Positions 9,869 through 20,700 are shown, counted from the first letter of the stretch. The stretch: DNA of 64,000 nucleotides from Ryuthela nishihirai (GCA_038380435.1 JAWZYU010000013.1:63320446-63384445); one strand, 5' to 3'. Notes: a model not told the origin generated them from the letters alone. Numbers and translations: made by a program.

Positions 9869-11341
9869 CACAGGGTGTTTTAAAACTCTCTGTACAATTT
9901 TAATGTGAGATAAGGAACACCAAGACACACCTTTTTCGCCCATGATTGTATATCCGCTGACATAACCCTTCGGTGCTAGAGAGCGCTGAGAGAAATATCA
10001 GTGGAGATTGTACATAAATGAATGGGAACAAGTGTGAACAACACGTTTATTTAAAGAAGGTGTTTGGAGTTGCAACTGGCAACAGCATTGCATGCATGAC
10101 AGCATCGAAGCATTGATTCCCATACATGCTGAAAGATTCCCGGAATTTTGAAAACAGTTGCAGCGGCAACAGCGATTCTTGCAAGAGGTCTCCATCTGAG
10201 TCAATGAGAGTCTTGTACACAAGGTTTTTCATGTGTCCCCAGAGGAAGAAATCGACACGTTAAATCAAGTGATTTTAGTAGCCAGGAGACAGGTCCACTC
10301 TGACCTATCCATCAGCCCCCAAAAGTGGCTTTCAGATAATCCCGTACATCATTGCTGAAGTGTTCTGGCACTCTGTCATATTGAAACTACATTCATGTGC
10401 GAATAGCCATGGGAACATCTTCCAGCAGTCCCGGCAATGTTTCTTCAAGAAATACCAGATAAATCTGCTCATTGAGTTTGGGGAAGCAGCAGGTATGGCC
10501 CAATCAAAATGTCATGAACGATACCCATACAAACAATGACAGCGAACTGTTGTTAATGGCCATGCGCCATTGTGGCATGTGTATTTTCGTACGCCCAAAC
10601 GTGAGAATTGTGCACATTAAGCACACCATCATGTGTTACAGATTCTTCATCTGAGAAAAGCACATGAGCTAGAAAGTCAGGCTGCACCACGATCTGCTGC
10701 AGAAACCAGCACACAAATTCCACACGAAGAGGGTAATCCTGAGGTTGCAATGTCTGGATTCTCTGATGATGAAACAGATGTAACTGCTGTTCATGTAACA
10801 CTTTCCACACGAGGGCGTGGTTCACACCGAGGCTACGTGCAACAGCTCACGTGCTTGTGCCTGGACTGTCCTCAATCCGCCATAGGATCTCTTCTTCCAT
10901 GTCAGGAGTGTGCATGGTACTCTCCCGACCACTGTCATGCATGTTTGCATGGAATGTTCCAGTTTCTCGCAGTTGCTGGTGCAAACGTGCAAATGTTTGG
11001 TGATTTGGCACACATCTGTTTGGGAAGCATTGTCAGTACAACCTCACAGCAGCTGTTCCATTTCCATTGCAGCCCCATACACCAGATGAATTTCAGCCAT
11101 CTCAGCAGTCGTGAAACACTCCATGTTATACGTAATGTGTCTGATTTACAAATGCCGACGCCAAACACAAGTACATTCTCCATTCCCACTTCGCCCCTCT
11201 AGCCAATTGCAGCACTGCCAAACAGCATCCTCTAGCACCAAATGGTTATATCAGCAGACATACACTCAGACGAAAAAGGTTTGTCATGGTGTTCCCTATC
11301 TCCCATTGAAATTTGTACAGAAAGGTTTGAAATACTCTGTA
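9869..11341 (-). mobile_element. Mariner/IS630-superfamily transposon (DUF4817-type), copy 1
   Basis: Ends are the inverted pair CACAGGGTGTTTTAAAAC and (reverse complement) TACAGAGTATTTCAAACC, each beside a TA dinucleotide (9867-9868, 11342-11343). The minus strand carries a decayed transposase, whose clearest piece is 10553-10825. A second copy with the same ends lies at 47525-50253. The insertion sits in the left Penelope-like arm and is absent from the right arm, so it is younger than the inverted repeat. Confidence 0.85.
10553..10825 (-). pseudogene. DUF4817-type mariner transposase, central fragment
   Basis: A 90-residue open stretch reads VWKVLHEQQLHLFHHQRIQT, then PQDYPLRVEF, HVLFSDEESVTHDGV and NSHVWAYENTHAT. 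The LFSDE segment holds the first catalytic aspartate of the DDE/D nuclease; the upstream VLHEQQL part is the end of the helix-turn-helix DNA-binding region. Flanking pieces are in other frames. The opposite-strand 189-residue frame at 10633-11202 is the antisense shadow of this gene. Confidence 0.8.
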
Positions 11342-11987
11342 TATCTGTCTTTTTCTGGCAGCACTTTTTTTCAGGTTACTTAATGGTATCAAATAGATTC
11401 TGCCAGCAGGTTTTCGTAGGTCTCGATCTTTTCTTACTAGGTTGGAGATAGTATTTCTGACTGATATGAGTATTCTAAACTTGTACTGCTTCATGATGAT
11501 GTTAAGAATGTTCAATATGTGGGGGTAAGTATGGAAATGCTATAGTGTATTTAATATCAGGATGTTGGGCGAGTGGGACTGGCAGAGAGTTTTGAAATTG
11601 GTCCTGAATTCTATGATATATTGTTTCCATAAACTGGTCTGTATATCCTGCTCGTCTACCTGCATTCTTAATATATTTCATTTTGGTTTGCAGAAGTTAT
11701 TCTGTTGAGCAGTATTTCAGAGCCTGTAAAAATAGTGTGTTAAATGCTGACTTTTAATATGAGCTAGGTTGGGCTGAGTTCGGGGGAATAAAATTGAGGA
11801 CGAAATTGGGTTTACAGGATACTCTAGTACTAATATCTCTGAATAGCGATATCCAAAATGCTATGCTGCCTTCAATTTTGGGTTCATGGGTGAATTTTAT
11901 GGTAGGAATTACATTATTCAATCTATGTAATAGTTCCTGGAGTTACACACAGTTTATTATACAGGAAGTACACATATTCAATAAATA

Positions 11988-12760
11988 AAATTCCCTACCA
12001 TAAAATTCACCCACAAACCCGAAACTGATGGCAGCATAGCATTTTTGGATATCGCCATTCAGAGATTCTAAAACTCCATTAGTACTACAGTATCCCATAA
12101 ATCCACCTTCGTCCCCAATTTTATTTGCCCAAAATCAGCCCACCTCAGCTCATATAAAAAGTCAGCATTTAACACGCTATTTTCACAGGCTCTGAGATAC
12201 TGCTCAACAGAAGAACTTCTGCAAACCGAAATAAATACATTAAGAACGCAGGAAGACAAGCAGGATATACAGACAAGTTTATGGAAGCAATATATCATAG
12301 AATTCAGGACCAATTTCAAAACTCTCTGCCAGCCCCATTCACTCAACATCCTTAATTTATTTTTTCCATACATAACCCCATATAAAATAAGGGTACATAT
12401 GGAAAAAATTTCCATACATACCCCCACATATTGAACACCCTCAGCAGCATCATGAAGCAGGTACACGTTTAAAAATACCCATATCAGTCAGAAGTACTAT
12501 CTCCAACCTAGTAAAAAAAGATCATGACCTATGAAAACCTGCTGGCAGAATTTATTTGATACCATTAAGTGATTCAAACAAAATACTGCTATAAAAAGAC
12601 AGATATATTGGCAAAACCTTCTGAAACTTCATATTTCCCTGGAGGAGCATCAGCCTGACTTCCGAAACAAACTGCAACTCACAGCCCTCACGCAAACTGC
12701 CATCACTAAAGAAACTATTCCACAGTTCGACATGGCCAAAATAATAAGCTCTACACAAAC
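11988..12760 (+). mobile_element. Penelope-like element, right arm of the inverted repeat
   Basis: Reverse-complement copy of the left arm, coding on plus. Fragments include AGYTDKFMEAIYHRIQDQF near 12250-12320 and, at the end, the GIY-YIG tail QFDMAKIISS at 12725-12757. The arms face away from each other around a 75-bp spacer (11913-11987) with their upstream ends together. It is directly followed by the 3' tail of LINE copy D. The 132-residue minus-strand frame at 12068-12466 is an antisense shadow. Confidence 0.65.
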
Positions 12761-12767
12761 TAGATCA

Positions 12768-13664
12768 TCATCATCTTCATTAAGCAGCCATGGACTACAG
12801 AGATCCAACCAGACCGTGCAGTTTAATTCTCCAAACACATCTGTCCTGAGCTACATCTGCTGCATCTGGCCACTGCACACCAATTCTAACAAGATCCTGT
12901 TTGACATTGTCTGCCCACTGCATCCTAGGTCTCCCCCTCTTTCTGAGGCCTTTAGGCACTCTTCAAAACCCTATTCGCCAATCTATAATTATCCATACGA
13001 GCAACATGGCCAAACCAATGGATATTCTCTGCACAATATGCTGCTTAAAGGAGGTTGCCGACTCCTTTGCCTAACCTCATCATTAGTTACAAAACTGAAC
13101 CACCTAATTCCCAAGATACTGCGTAAGCAACTATAATCAAAAGAATCTAGTTTCCTGTTATCTTGTTTACACAGTGTCCAAGTTTCACTACCATAACTAA
13201 CCCTAGAAAGAACCAAACTATTATACAGTCTAATTTTAGTCTTTAGTTTAAAAGCCCATTTCTCCACACTCTCCATCGATTCTTAAAAGTCCCGGCAGCA
13301 ATCCCTATTCATCTGTTAATCTCATGCCGCACATCACCAGTATCTGTTACATAGCTCCCAAGATAATTAAACTGTGACACCTGCTCAAGACTGCAACCAT
13401 TCAGATTAACTGAATCATAACCTGCCTGACCAATTTTCATCACTTTAGTTTTCTCTCTGTATATAACCAAACCTACTCTACTACCAGTTTCATCAACAGC
13501 TCGAATGAAAGAGTTCATCTTATCAACATTATTTGCCAAAAGGGCTAAATCATCAGCATAATCGAAATCAGAAATTTTCGTATCTCCAGCCCATTTAAGG
13601 CCAAAATCTTTCCCTTGAAGTGAATTTCTCATAACATAATCAATAACCAAACTAAAGAGAAAAG
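12768..13664 (-). mobile_element. RTE-like LINE copy D, 3' fragment
   Basis: Minus-strand 3' part of the LINE with a clear (GAT)n tail at 12765-12780. Frames 13309-13668 and 12989-13276 read YADDLALLANNVDKM (RT catalytic YADD), GLVIYREKTKVMKIG, FNYLGSYVTDTGDVRHEIN and the ETWTLCKQDNRKLDSF block. The 5' truncation point is 13664, directly joined to the gag-like fragment at 13665, which suggests it inserted into the LTR element. Confidence 0.88.
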
Positions 13665-14009
13665 TCATATTTTACACTGTTGAGTTCGGTCTTGATCAGT
13701 GATTTCACTGATTTTTATATTCAGATCATTATTCTGATCAGTAATCTTACTAATTTGAGAAGCCACTTCAGCCCTCAACTCATTACTTTGTGTAGTCATT
13801 TCAGCTTTCAAGTTATCGTTTTGTGCAGCCATTTCAGCTTTGAAATCATCTTTTTGAGAGATTATCTCAGCTCTCAAGTCACCAATGTTGCTGCTTTGAG
13901 CAACTATATCACCTTTAATGTCGATATTTTGACTAGCAAGTTCACCAATTTCACCTCTTATACCAGTCATCAGCTTTACTAACTCATCCATACTTCTAGT
14001 AAAAGGCAT
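13665..14009 (-). pseudogene. Gag-like coiled-coil protein, N-terminal fragment
   Basis: A 114-residue open frame starts MPFTRSMDELVKLMTGIRGE and then consists of degenerate heptad or 11-residue repeats (LKAEMTTQSNELRAEVASQ and similar), strongly predicted to form a coiled coil. It starts about 30 bp after a putative primer-binding site and LTR end at 14040, which is where a gag start is expected. It breaks off at LINE copy D. I infer a gag of a Gypsy-like or related LTR element; no protease, RT or integrase is present here. Confidence 0.5.
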
Positions 14010-14039
14010 TCAATAAATTATCTACACTTCTGGCACCAA

Positions 14040-14543
14040 TGTTACAAATTAAAAGGATAGATACTGAGCTGAGTTCAAAAATAACAACTAGTAATAATAA
14101 ATCTACAATAATGTGATTTAATACAAAAGTATGGATAAAAACATGTACATAAACTAAAGATACCAATGTTTATCTTATGTGTGAACAAATTTTCAATCTA
14201 CAAGAATCATATATGTGAATACTTGCAATATCTCGAAAATAACTTTCCAATTCCTAAATAACAAAATAGTTATACATCAAATGATTTCTTCCTAAGGTTT
14301 TAGACTTCAAATACTCTAAAATTGCAGCTAAGTATATTTGTTCAATCTCCCATGAACACACCAAATAAAATCATTTCTTCTCTAAACTATATTTCTTATT
14401 AATTCCAACAAATTATTCTTTCTTCTTCTTGAAGTTAAGTTCATTCGATCTTGCTGGTAACATAACTCTCATGCTGAAGCATATGTGAGTGTCCATGATG
14501 CGTTTTTCATAAATTCATTATAGCATGTTCATCTGTTGTAACA
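14040..14543 (-). repeat. Candidate LTR (504 bp) with adjacent primer-binding site
   Basis: On the minus strand it starts TGTTACAACAG and ends TTTGTAACA, giving the 7-bp terminal inverted repeat TGTTACA/TGTAACA with TG..CA ends. It is followed immediately by TTGGTGCCAGAAGTG (plus 14024-14039), which looks like a tRNA primer-binding site, and then by the gag-like frame. The matching second LTR was not found; it may have been lost or displaced by LINE copy D. Confidence 0.6.
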
Positions 14544-15205
14544 ATATTATGGAAAATAGAGATTTAGAGAGCTCTAACAGAGATCTTCAATTTATGTCGT
14601 GACTTTTTTCCATAAAAAGCTTATTTTCAAAGTTAGGTAGATTTGACTGTGGCTATTCATTCACTTCACATGAAAATGTCTGGACACTTTTTGCAATATA
14701 GTGTATATCCCACTTTTAGGATAGGTCTGAAACTCTCTAAAGTAATAGCTGATGTCACTCCCCACATGATTTTGAGTAATTGCTAATGCTAAGTCTAAGA
14801 AACGCCAATGTTTAACTGCTAATGTTAAGTCTATGGAGATTTCAAGAAACTCAAACCCAACCACCCCAATTTTGGTTGATCTCAGTGGATTTGCACATAG
14901 CCTATATTCTTCCCCTAGACAAAATGAACATTCATGCAGAGTTTGGTGCCACTACCTCTTCTGGGACTGAGTGCATAAGTGGACAGACACACACACAAAC
15001 GAAAAACGCTTCTTCTTTATTTTGATAAAGGTATAATATTAAACTTTATCAAACTTTATGTTTAATCCATTAGCAGGAAATCTAGATTTCCAATTAATGG
15101 ATGTTACTGCTTTTCTGAACAGAGTTAGCGTAAAGTACCAATACCTTCTGCATAAATTGACAGCAAGTTCTATGGCCTCAATCCTCTAGAGTAGGGGTAC
15201 CTAAC
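14544..15205. other. Noncoding WAPL intron sequence
   Basis: AT-rich, with a partly repeated gctaatgctaagtctaagaa motif at 14780-14835. Nothing else recognised. Confidence 0.4.
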
Positions 15206-15207
15206 TA

Positions 15208-16589
15208 CACTGGTGCTCAAAATTAAAGGATAATTGATAAAAACGTAACTAGCTGCCAATATATGTAAACGAATGCACTGAAAATGGACGAACATGGAAT
15301 ACATTACGCAAAAAACTCTCATATTTACAGTTTCCACACATAAGCCAGAATATGCAAATTAGGAATGCGTTAAAAAGACACGCGAGTCTACTCACAGCTT
15401 GTAGCTGTTCTAGGCAACTCTTGCTTTCACTTCAATGGCACATCGAGCCGATTATATCATGAAGACATTCCATGAATGATTTTCAGCAGTGGAGAGCGAT
15501 TGAAAGGATGGAAGCAGGTCAGAGCATTGAATGTTCCACAAAATGTCCTGTCAAAACCCTGGAGACAGTTTCAACAGATAGGGTTCATTGTCAACCTGGA
15601 CAAGGCCATCCCAGAGCTGCAGATAATCGCTATATGAGTCTTACTGCCAGACGGAATAGGATGATGACTGCTAGGCAACTGTCTTCAGCTGTTGCAGCAG
15701 CTACAGGAACAAGGGTTAAAGTATACTGTTTACAGATTTTGAACAATGCCTTTATGCCAGGAGACTTCTTATTTGCGTCCCTCTAACTCTCGTGGCCCAG
15801 TGAGCGCATTTAATGTGGAATCGCCAACATCACATTTGGAGTGCAGACTAGTCGGCGCTTGTTCACAGATGAATCACGATTCAGCTTAAGTACTGATTCG
15901 CTGCACATCTTTCCAAGTGGCTCTGTTACTGTCCTATTAAACAGACGAGTTTCTGAACCCATATGTCAAGCCATTCAGTGAGCTGTCGGCCCTGATTTTA
16001 TTCTTATGGATCATAACGCTCGACCTAATCGAGCTCATGTGGTCAACGATTTCTTCAAAGAGGGAGATATTCAGCAAATGGAGTGGCCACCCAAATCTTC
16101 TGACCTCAATCCCATTCAGCATGTATGGGATGCTCTAGGGAGACTCATTGAAGCTAACCAGGCCCCTCACAGAACACTCCATGAACTCAGAACAGCACTT
16201 GCCGAGAAGTGGTCATTAATCCCTCAAGACCCTCATAAACAGTATGAGGAGTATAATTATAGCCATTATGCTGGTTGGATAATGAGCTGTTGCATGAGCT
16301 GCATGGCTGTCAGGGATTACTGATACTGCATACTCCATATCAACATACTCCATATTAATATACGTAACTGACTTTAAGTATTGTTCCATGGACAGCTCTT
16401 TCATGTCAGTTGCACAATTATGATCTTAATGCATGCATATTATATGATTATAAATTTCTTCTTCTGCTTGATTTACATTTGCAATGTAATAATAAACCTC
16501 ATTACCAAATTTCATTGCATTCCCTTAAAAACACTTTGTTCGAGCTATGTACAAATTTATACATTATCCTTTACTTTTGAGCACCAATG
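15208..16589 (+). mobile_element. Tc1-like transposon with both terminal inverted repeats
   Basis: The left end CACTGGTGCTCAAAATTAAA and the right end (reverse complement) CATTGGTGCTCAAAAGTAAA form inverted repeats of about 28 bp, each next to TA (15206-15207, 16590-16591). The length (1382 bp) and TA duplication fit Tc1/mariner. The plus strand encodes a decayed transposase (start near MAHRADYIMKTFHE at 15436). The best-preserved portion is 16006-16323. Confidence 0.88.
16006..16323 (+). pseudogene. Tc1-like transposase, C-terminal fragment
   Basis: The frame begins MDHNARPNRAHVVNDFFKEG, the conserved second catalytic block (DHNA.PH.A), and continues with MEWPPKSSDLNPIQHVWDAL, the Tc1 W-P-SPDLNPIEH-WD motif holding the third acidic residue. 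The upstream half lies in several frames with stops, so the protein is not made. Confidence 0.85.
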
Positions 16590-16660
16590 TAGTTTAAACC
16601 ATGGTCCACATTTTAAAAACAATCCTGGAAAAAAGTCACACATTATACTGAAAGAAGATA

Positions 16661-16739
16661 CACAGTCATATCAGAATAATATAACCACCTACTAGGTATT
16701 ATCTATTGTAGGTGGTCATATTATTCTGATACAACTGTG
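16661..16739. mobile_element. 79-bp hairpin MITE
   Basis: Almost entirely an inverted repeat: CACAGTCATATCAGAATAAT at the left and ATTATTCTGATACAACTGTG at the right, flanked by TA on each side. The same terminal sequence ends the Tc1-like copy at 48878, so it is probably a deletion derivative mobilised by that family. Confidence 0.82.
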
Positions 16740-17245
16740 TATATACCTACATACAAAACCACCTGCCCATCACTATCACCCACTGCCCACCAAGAAAATG
16801 TGGTATCCCTAGAATTTTGGAGACAATTATATAAAGCCAAGAATTATCCTCAAATTTTGAGAGATGTTTTGAAATTGAGAAACACCCCATAGTAAATACT
16901 TTCCTAAGAAGAGTTCAGTCTTATATACCAGTATTCTCATCAATTTCATCAAATCTGATCAATGACATGCACTAGGCCTATAAATCTTCACTTTTATATT
17001 AATAAAGTTGATAAATGCCTTTTGGACTACTTTTGTTATTACTGCTAAAAAAAATCCATATTTTGAGTAGCTAACTTGCTATATTTCAATATTTATTATC
17101 AATAAAAAAAAATCGATGTTACCCATGCAATTATGGATTTCTATTTATGGCTCACTACTGGAAAAACTTGGATGCCTGTCTTGGGAGGATTATTCATTCT
17201 GAACTGAGGGATAAATGTCAAGCCTATACTGCCACCAGAAAACAT
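16740..17245. other. Noncoding WAPL intron sequence
   Basis: AT-rich; nothing recognised. Confidence 0.4.
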
Positions 17246-17635
17246 TGGGTTGGGTTGTTTTACCTCTGAGCAGCATTTTTTTTTTAACAAAATGGGCTAA
17301 ATGGGCAGGTCACAAAGACCCCAAAGGCTCAGAGAAGGTTGGGGGAGGAGACCCACTGGAACAGCTGTTGGGAGACAGATGGCAGCCTCCTGTTAAGGCC
17401 ATCCAGCATGTTCCTTAACATGCACATGGTATGGCTCTCCCACATACAGGGCCATAGCTTAACATCCCATCCTATGGATGGTGGTCTTTCCAAGCCCCAT
17501 CGGTGTCCCCTACTGACTGTGGAAAGGGCAGGGAATTTTGCAGAGATAAATCTCAATGCTGACCCAGCTGGGACTCAAACCTGGGAACTGCAGATTATGA
17601 GATGGCATGCTACCGACTGAATCATCCCTGCCCCT
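17246..17635 (-). mobile_element. SINE1, complete copy with tRNA-like head
   Basis: On the minus strand the 5' end at 17635 is tRNA-like. It has an A-box-like TCAGTCGGTAGCATG, an anticodon-arm TCTCATAATCTG that is identical to elongator tRNA-Met, and a B-box GGTTTGAGTCCC. The unrelated 300-bp body ends at plus 17246 in cccaacccaa. Other copies are at 3056-3340, 23576-23940, 40675-40992 and 63731-64000. It is a noncoding retroposon transcribed by RNA polymerase III and moved by a LINE. Confidence 0.82.
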
Positions 17636-17899
17636 CCAGAAATGAATACTTACAATATTAGAATATTTTCTGTTGACCCTTGGTACACCTTTCTCATTAG
17701 CATAACTCTTTACTTCATATCAGAATTTGTCTTCTTTATGCATTATTAGGTATGTAATAATATCCCTAATCATAAGTCCACCAAATTTATTATATCCTGC
17801 CTTCTCATTCTAGTGACTTTTAGTATCTTTCAGGAAGATATTCTCTCCCCTGAAGGCAAACAAAAGAGGACAACTGCCGTATTAGTTTAGACTACTTAA

Positions 17900-18890
17900 T
17901 TGGACTCTTGTGGTGGCCTTTTTTTTTTTGGTTCTTTTTTTTTTTACCCCTGTTGAGGAGTGGTCAACTTCACAGTGTCTAATTGCTGAACAATTATATT
18001 AATGACACTCTACCAGCTATTACTTCGATTTTAGATTATTGTCGTTTTACATGTGTAGGCTTCTATTGAAGGAAGATCTGATGCTGCATTTCCTGCTAGT
18101 TTGTAGGTTGCCCAACCCAACTGACACAGGCTATTCTATATTCACTGGCAAATGATCCTGGTCAAAAATCATCACAGGTAATTAAACCCTCAAAACTAGT
18201 TTTAACATTGCTGATCCTAAGTTGAAGTAATAAGTATCAGATGCCAGCTTAATGGTGTTCAAAAGAGTTGATGGATTTTGATAAAATAACACCATTGTTG
18301 TCTGAGTTATACCAGTATAATGGCTTGAGCTTCTACAGATAGGGAATTGTTCTTTGCCTCAAACCTGCAATTAGGAGCTGTTTGATGTTGCCTATACCCA
18401 GGTTGGATCAAGATATGCTGAGTCTGTCAAGATTCAAAGACCAATACCACAAAAAAAAGAGAAAAAAAAAGTATATTACATTAAAAAGAAAGGGTAATTG
18501 GGAGGGGTAGAGTCAGGATGGGGAGGTCAGGGTTCAGAATTTTAGTAGACAATTTTATATCAATGATTATTTAAGACAAAGCAATTTCAGTTACAATAAA
18601 TCTTCATAGTAATATGTGACAAATTTTAGAGGCCCCTCATAATGCGAATCCTAAGTCATGGCTTACTTGGCTTGGGTCTGAATTTGGCACTGCTCATACC
18701 TCTCTCAAACCATTACTTTAAAAATCCTACTAATACTTTCCTTTCCACAGCTACCAGAAATGTGTGGACTCTTAACTGAGACAATTGTCTCGATGTCCTC
18801 AAGCAGGAATTCCAGTGGTATAACCTGAAAATTTTGGGCTTTCAGGAAACCAGATGGCCAAGTAAGGGTTAGTTACTAAAAATCTAAGAT
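17900..18890 (+). mobile_element. RTE-like LINE copy, ancient 5' fragment
   Basis: Diverged copy of the 5' UTR and endonuclease start. Blocks such as ttgaggagtggtcaacttca (about 17953) and, at 18790-18850, the coding strand of the DVLKQEFQWYN-KILGFQETRW stretch align in order with the copy at 30430-31085. Many small deletions and stops show it to be older than the other copies. Confidence 0.7.
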
Positions 18891-19259
18891 CTAACACGTT
18901 TTTCCTACTGAATAGACTTCAAATTTACCTCTCTGCCAAAGGATTTTAGAAACCCAAAACATTGCTTAAAACACAGTTAAGTTTATGCATCAAATTAACT
19001 TATGGTTGTTGATTCATTCTTATTTACACACATTTCCATTTTTTTTTACTTATTTATTTTTAGTTTTTGTGTAACATTCCTGTTTACAGCCTAATTTACT
19101 ATGAATAAAATGGCCTTTATGCATAACACATTTAAAAATAAAAAGTAATGCAAAAATAGAAGTAATATTTTATCTGGTATAACTACAAAATATATAAAGT
19201 CTAAAAATATTTAAAACTAATAACATAATCAAATGGCTGTTAACCTTTGTAAATCTTAC
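18891..19259. other. Noncoding WAPL intron sequence, donor side
   Basis: AT-rich. Contains the first part of the intron after the 19260 donor. No repeat recognised. Confidence 0.45.
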
Positions 19260-19526
19260 ATTTATATTATTCAGCTTTAGGTGTTTAGCATGACCTTTTT
19301 GCTGCATTTGTTCACACAACTGGTATACTTTTTCTCTGTGCTTCTCCTGCATAGCACACAGTGCTGGATCATCAAGATTTATATCAAAATCCTTTTCCTT
19401 CGTTCCTATCTCTGGATCTGTTTCTAGAAGTTGAAGCATTAAAGAAAGAGTGCTAGCTTCTATATCCATTGTAAGTCGGTCTTGACTCAGAACAAACATT
19501 AATGTAGCAGTACACAAAGACATGTT
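19260..19526 (-). CDS. WAPL: WAPL exon (helical-repeat segment)
   Basis: This 267-nt exon is exactly 89 codons. The acceptor is ctatttcag before 19526 and the donor is AAT/GTAAGA after 19260. The peptide starts NMSLCTATLMFVLSQDRLTM and contains a leucine-rich segment (LSLMLQLLETDPE), then an acidic, lysine-rich stretch and a second helix (KVYQLCEQMQQKGHAKHLKL). The LSLCTA-LM--LS-DRL-MD pattern is diagnostic for WAPL. The reading frame continues past the donor into intron sequence, so the apparent C-terminus there (through 19170) is not part of the protein. The central linker seems longer than I recall for vertebrate proteins, in line with divergence in invertebrates. Confidence 0.88.
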
Positions 19527-20414
19527 CTGAAATAGAAGAAATAAGAGCTCTTAAAAATTATATTTAACTTAAAAAATAGTGGTTTTAAGTCACAGTGCAG
19601 GTTTAAAATTAATTAAAATTACTCTTTATCACTACAATGGTCAGAAATGCTGAAATAATTAGCTGAATTATTATTCACAAATTGACTTGGTTTTCCTTTT
19701 GGTTGATATCCAATATAAAGGTCTATTGTCTCATGGTGGGTAGTACAGTCCATATTATTATGAATTCACATATATTCTTGATTTTGCCATTGTTCTTGGT
19801 GGGGATTCTGTTGCAAGGTTGACATCAGTTTGGGAGAGGCACAGAGATATGATATATGGTGTTAGAATCTATGATTTTCTGTTCATGGTAATGAATATAA
19901 CCTGTAGATTTCCAATGTATGTCACAACTCTTCCAGAAGAGCAAATGATGTATCTTATTACATATGTGCTATTCATTTTGCACTGTTGCTCCAATGCATC
20001 ATTATGATGTTAGGGCAAACATTATGATGTTGCCCATACATTATGATGTTTGGGAATTATAATGTTTTTGAAATAGTTGTTTTGCAACAGGCATAAATGT
20101 TAGCCTGATGCAGTCAGTATTTGTTTACATTAGGCTCAAGTATATTGGGTGGAGGGGTGGGTGGTAGTGTGGGGTGCCCTCTATTGAGGGGGTTGGGAAA
20201 TAGAAATTTTAAGTTTTGTTATATTGCTGAGGGTTTTAATTTGTACAAAACTATGGGATATTATGTGTGATGATGGTGTGGGTTTATTCAGGTGTGCATG
20301 TAGAAAAAAGAGGTATGGCAAGGGGTTGCCTAATTTTGTTTACTGTTTGGGTAATTATTGAGGAGTATTTTCCATGCTGATGATGGTGGAATTATATAAT
20401 TATTACAGATTTCA
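19527..20414. other. Noncoding WAPL intron sequence
   Basis: AT-rich, with a local G-rich strand at 20150-20205 (tggaggggtgggtggtagtg and gggggttggg). A triple cattatgatgtt motif occurs near 19998-20050. No gene. Confidence 0.45.
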
Positions 20415-20526
20415 TTTCTATTAAATATTTATGTGAAAAAACGTTTTGTTCACGTGCAGGATTCGAACCCACATCTCTCCAGAAACATAACAGAGTATTT
20501 TACCACTGAACTAACACCAGCTCCAC
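20415..20526 (-). mobile_element. SINE3 copy a, tRNA-Gly-like head
   Basis: On the minus strand, 20526-20453 is a 72-74-nt tRNA-like sequence with A-box TTAGTTCAGTGGTAAAA and B-box GGGTTCGAATCC, close to tRNA-Gly in its D-arm. It is followed by aacgttttttcacataaata, shared with the copies at 20570 and 20868. No CCA-compatible acceptor pairing is evident, so I do not call a tRNA gene. Confidence 0.65.
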
Positions 20527-20569
20527 CAATTTTCCACTTAATATGACATTTTTAATGACAATAGTAGAA

Positions 20570-20700
20570 TATTTCTGGCATGTTTCTCAAGAGACGTGGG
20601 TTCAAACTCCATTGTAAGACAAAACTTTTTTTCACAAAAATATTTATTGGCATTAATGTCAACAAGTAACTCTGTGAATATTACCTACTGTATATATCAT
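20570..20700 (+). mobile_element. SINE3 copy b, 5'-truncated
   Basis: Begins within the head (tagaatatttctggcatgtt), contains the B-box-like GGGTTCAAACTCC and the shared tail tttttttcacaaaaatattta and aactctgtgaata. Confidence 0.65.

Larger units (their letters stand above)
9400..11912 (-). mobile_element. Penelope-like element, left arm of an inverted repeat (interrupted by a mariner)
   Basis: Once the mariner at 9869-11341 is removed, the minus strand reads as the C-terminal half of a Penelope-like protein. From 11800 down are KYIKNAGRRAGYTDQFMETI, YLPPHIEH, then after a frameshift LNIIMKQYKFRILISVRNT and LRKPAGRIYLIP. Beyond the mariner the GIY-YIG-like part follows (HLEEHQWDFRNKLQH, 9780-9850). 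This order (RT tail, YLPPH motif, GIY-YIG endonuclease) is that of Penelope-like retroelements. The same sequence reappears inverted at 11988-12760. Stops and frameshifts make it nonfunctional. Confidence 0.65.

Noticed and set aside
10633..11202. 189-residue plus-strand open frame
   Set aside because: It lies antisense to the mariner transposase; the opposite strand carries recognisable DDE motifs.
12068..12466. 132-residue minus-strand frame
   Set aside because: Antisense of the Penelope-like right arm, which codes on plus.
17564..17635. Possible tRNA-Met gene on minus
   Set aside because: Similar anticodon arm, but mismatched stems and a shared 300-bp body mark it as SINE1.
20453..20526. 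Possible tRNA gene on minus
   Set aside because: A and B boxes are present, but the arms pair poorly and the unit recurs with the same flanks, so it is a SINE head.
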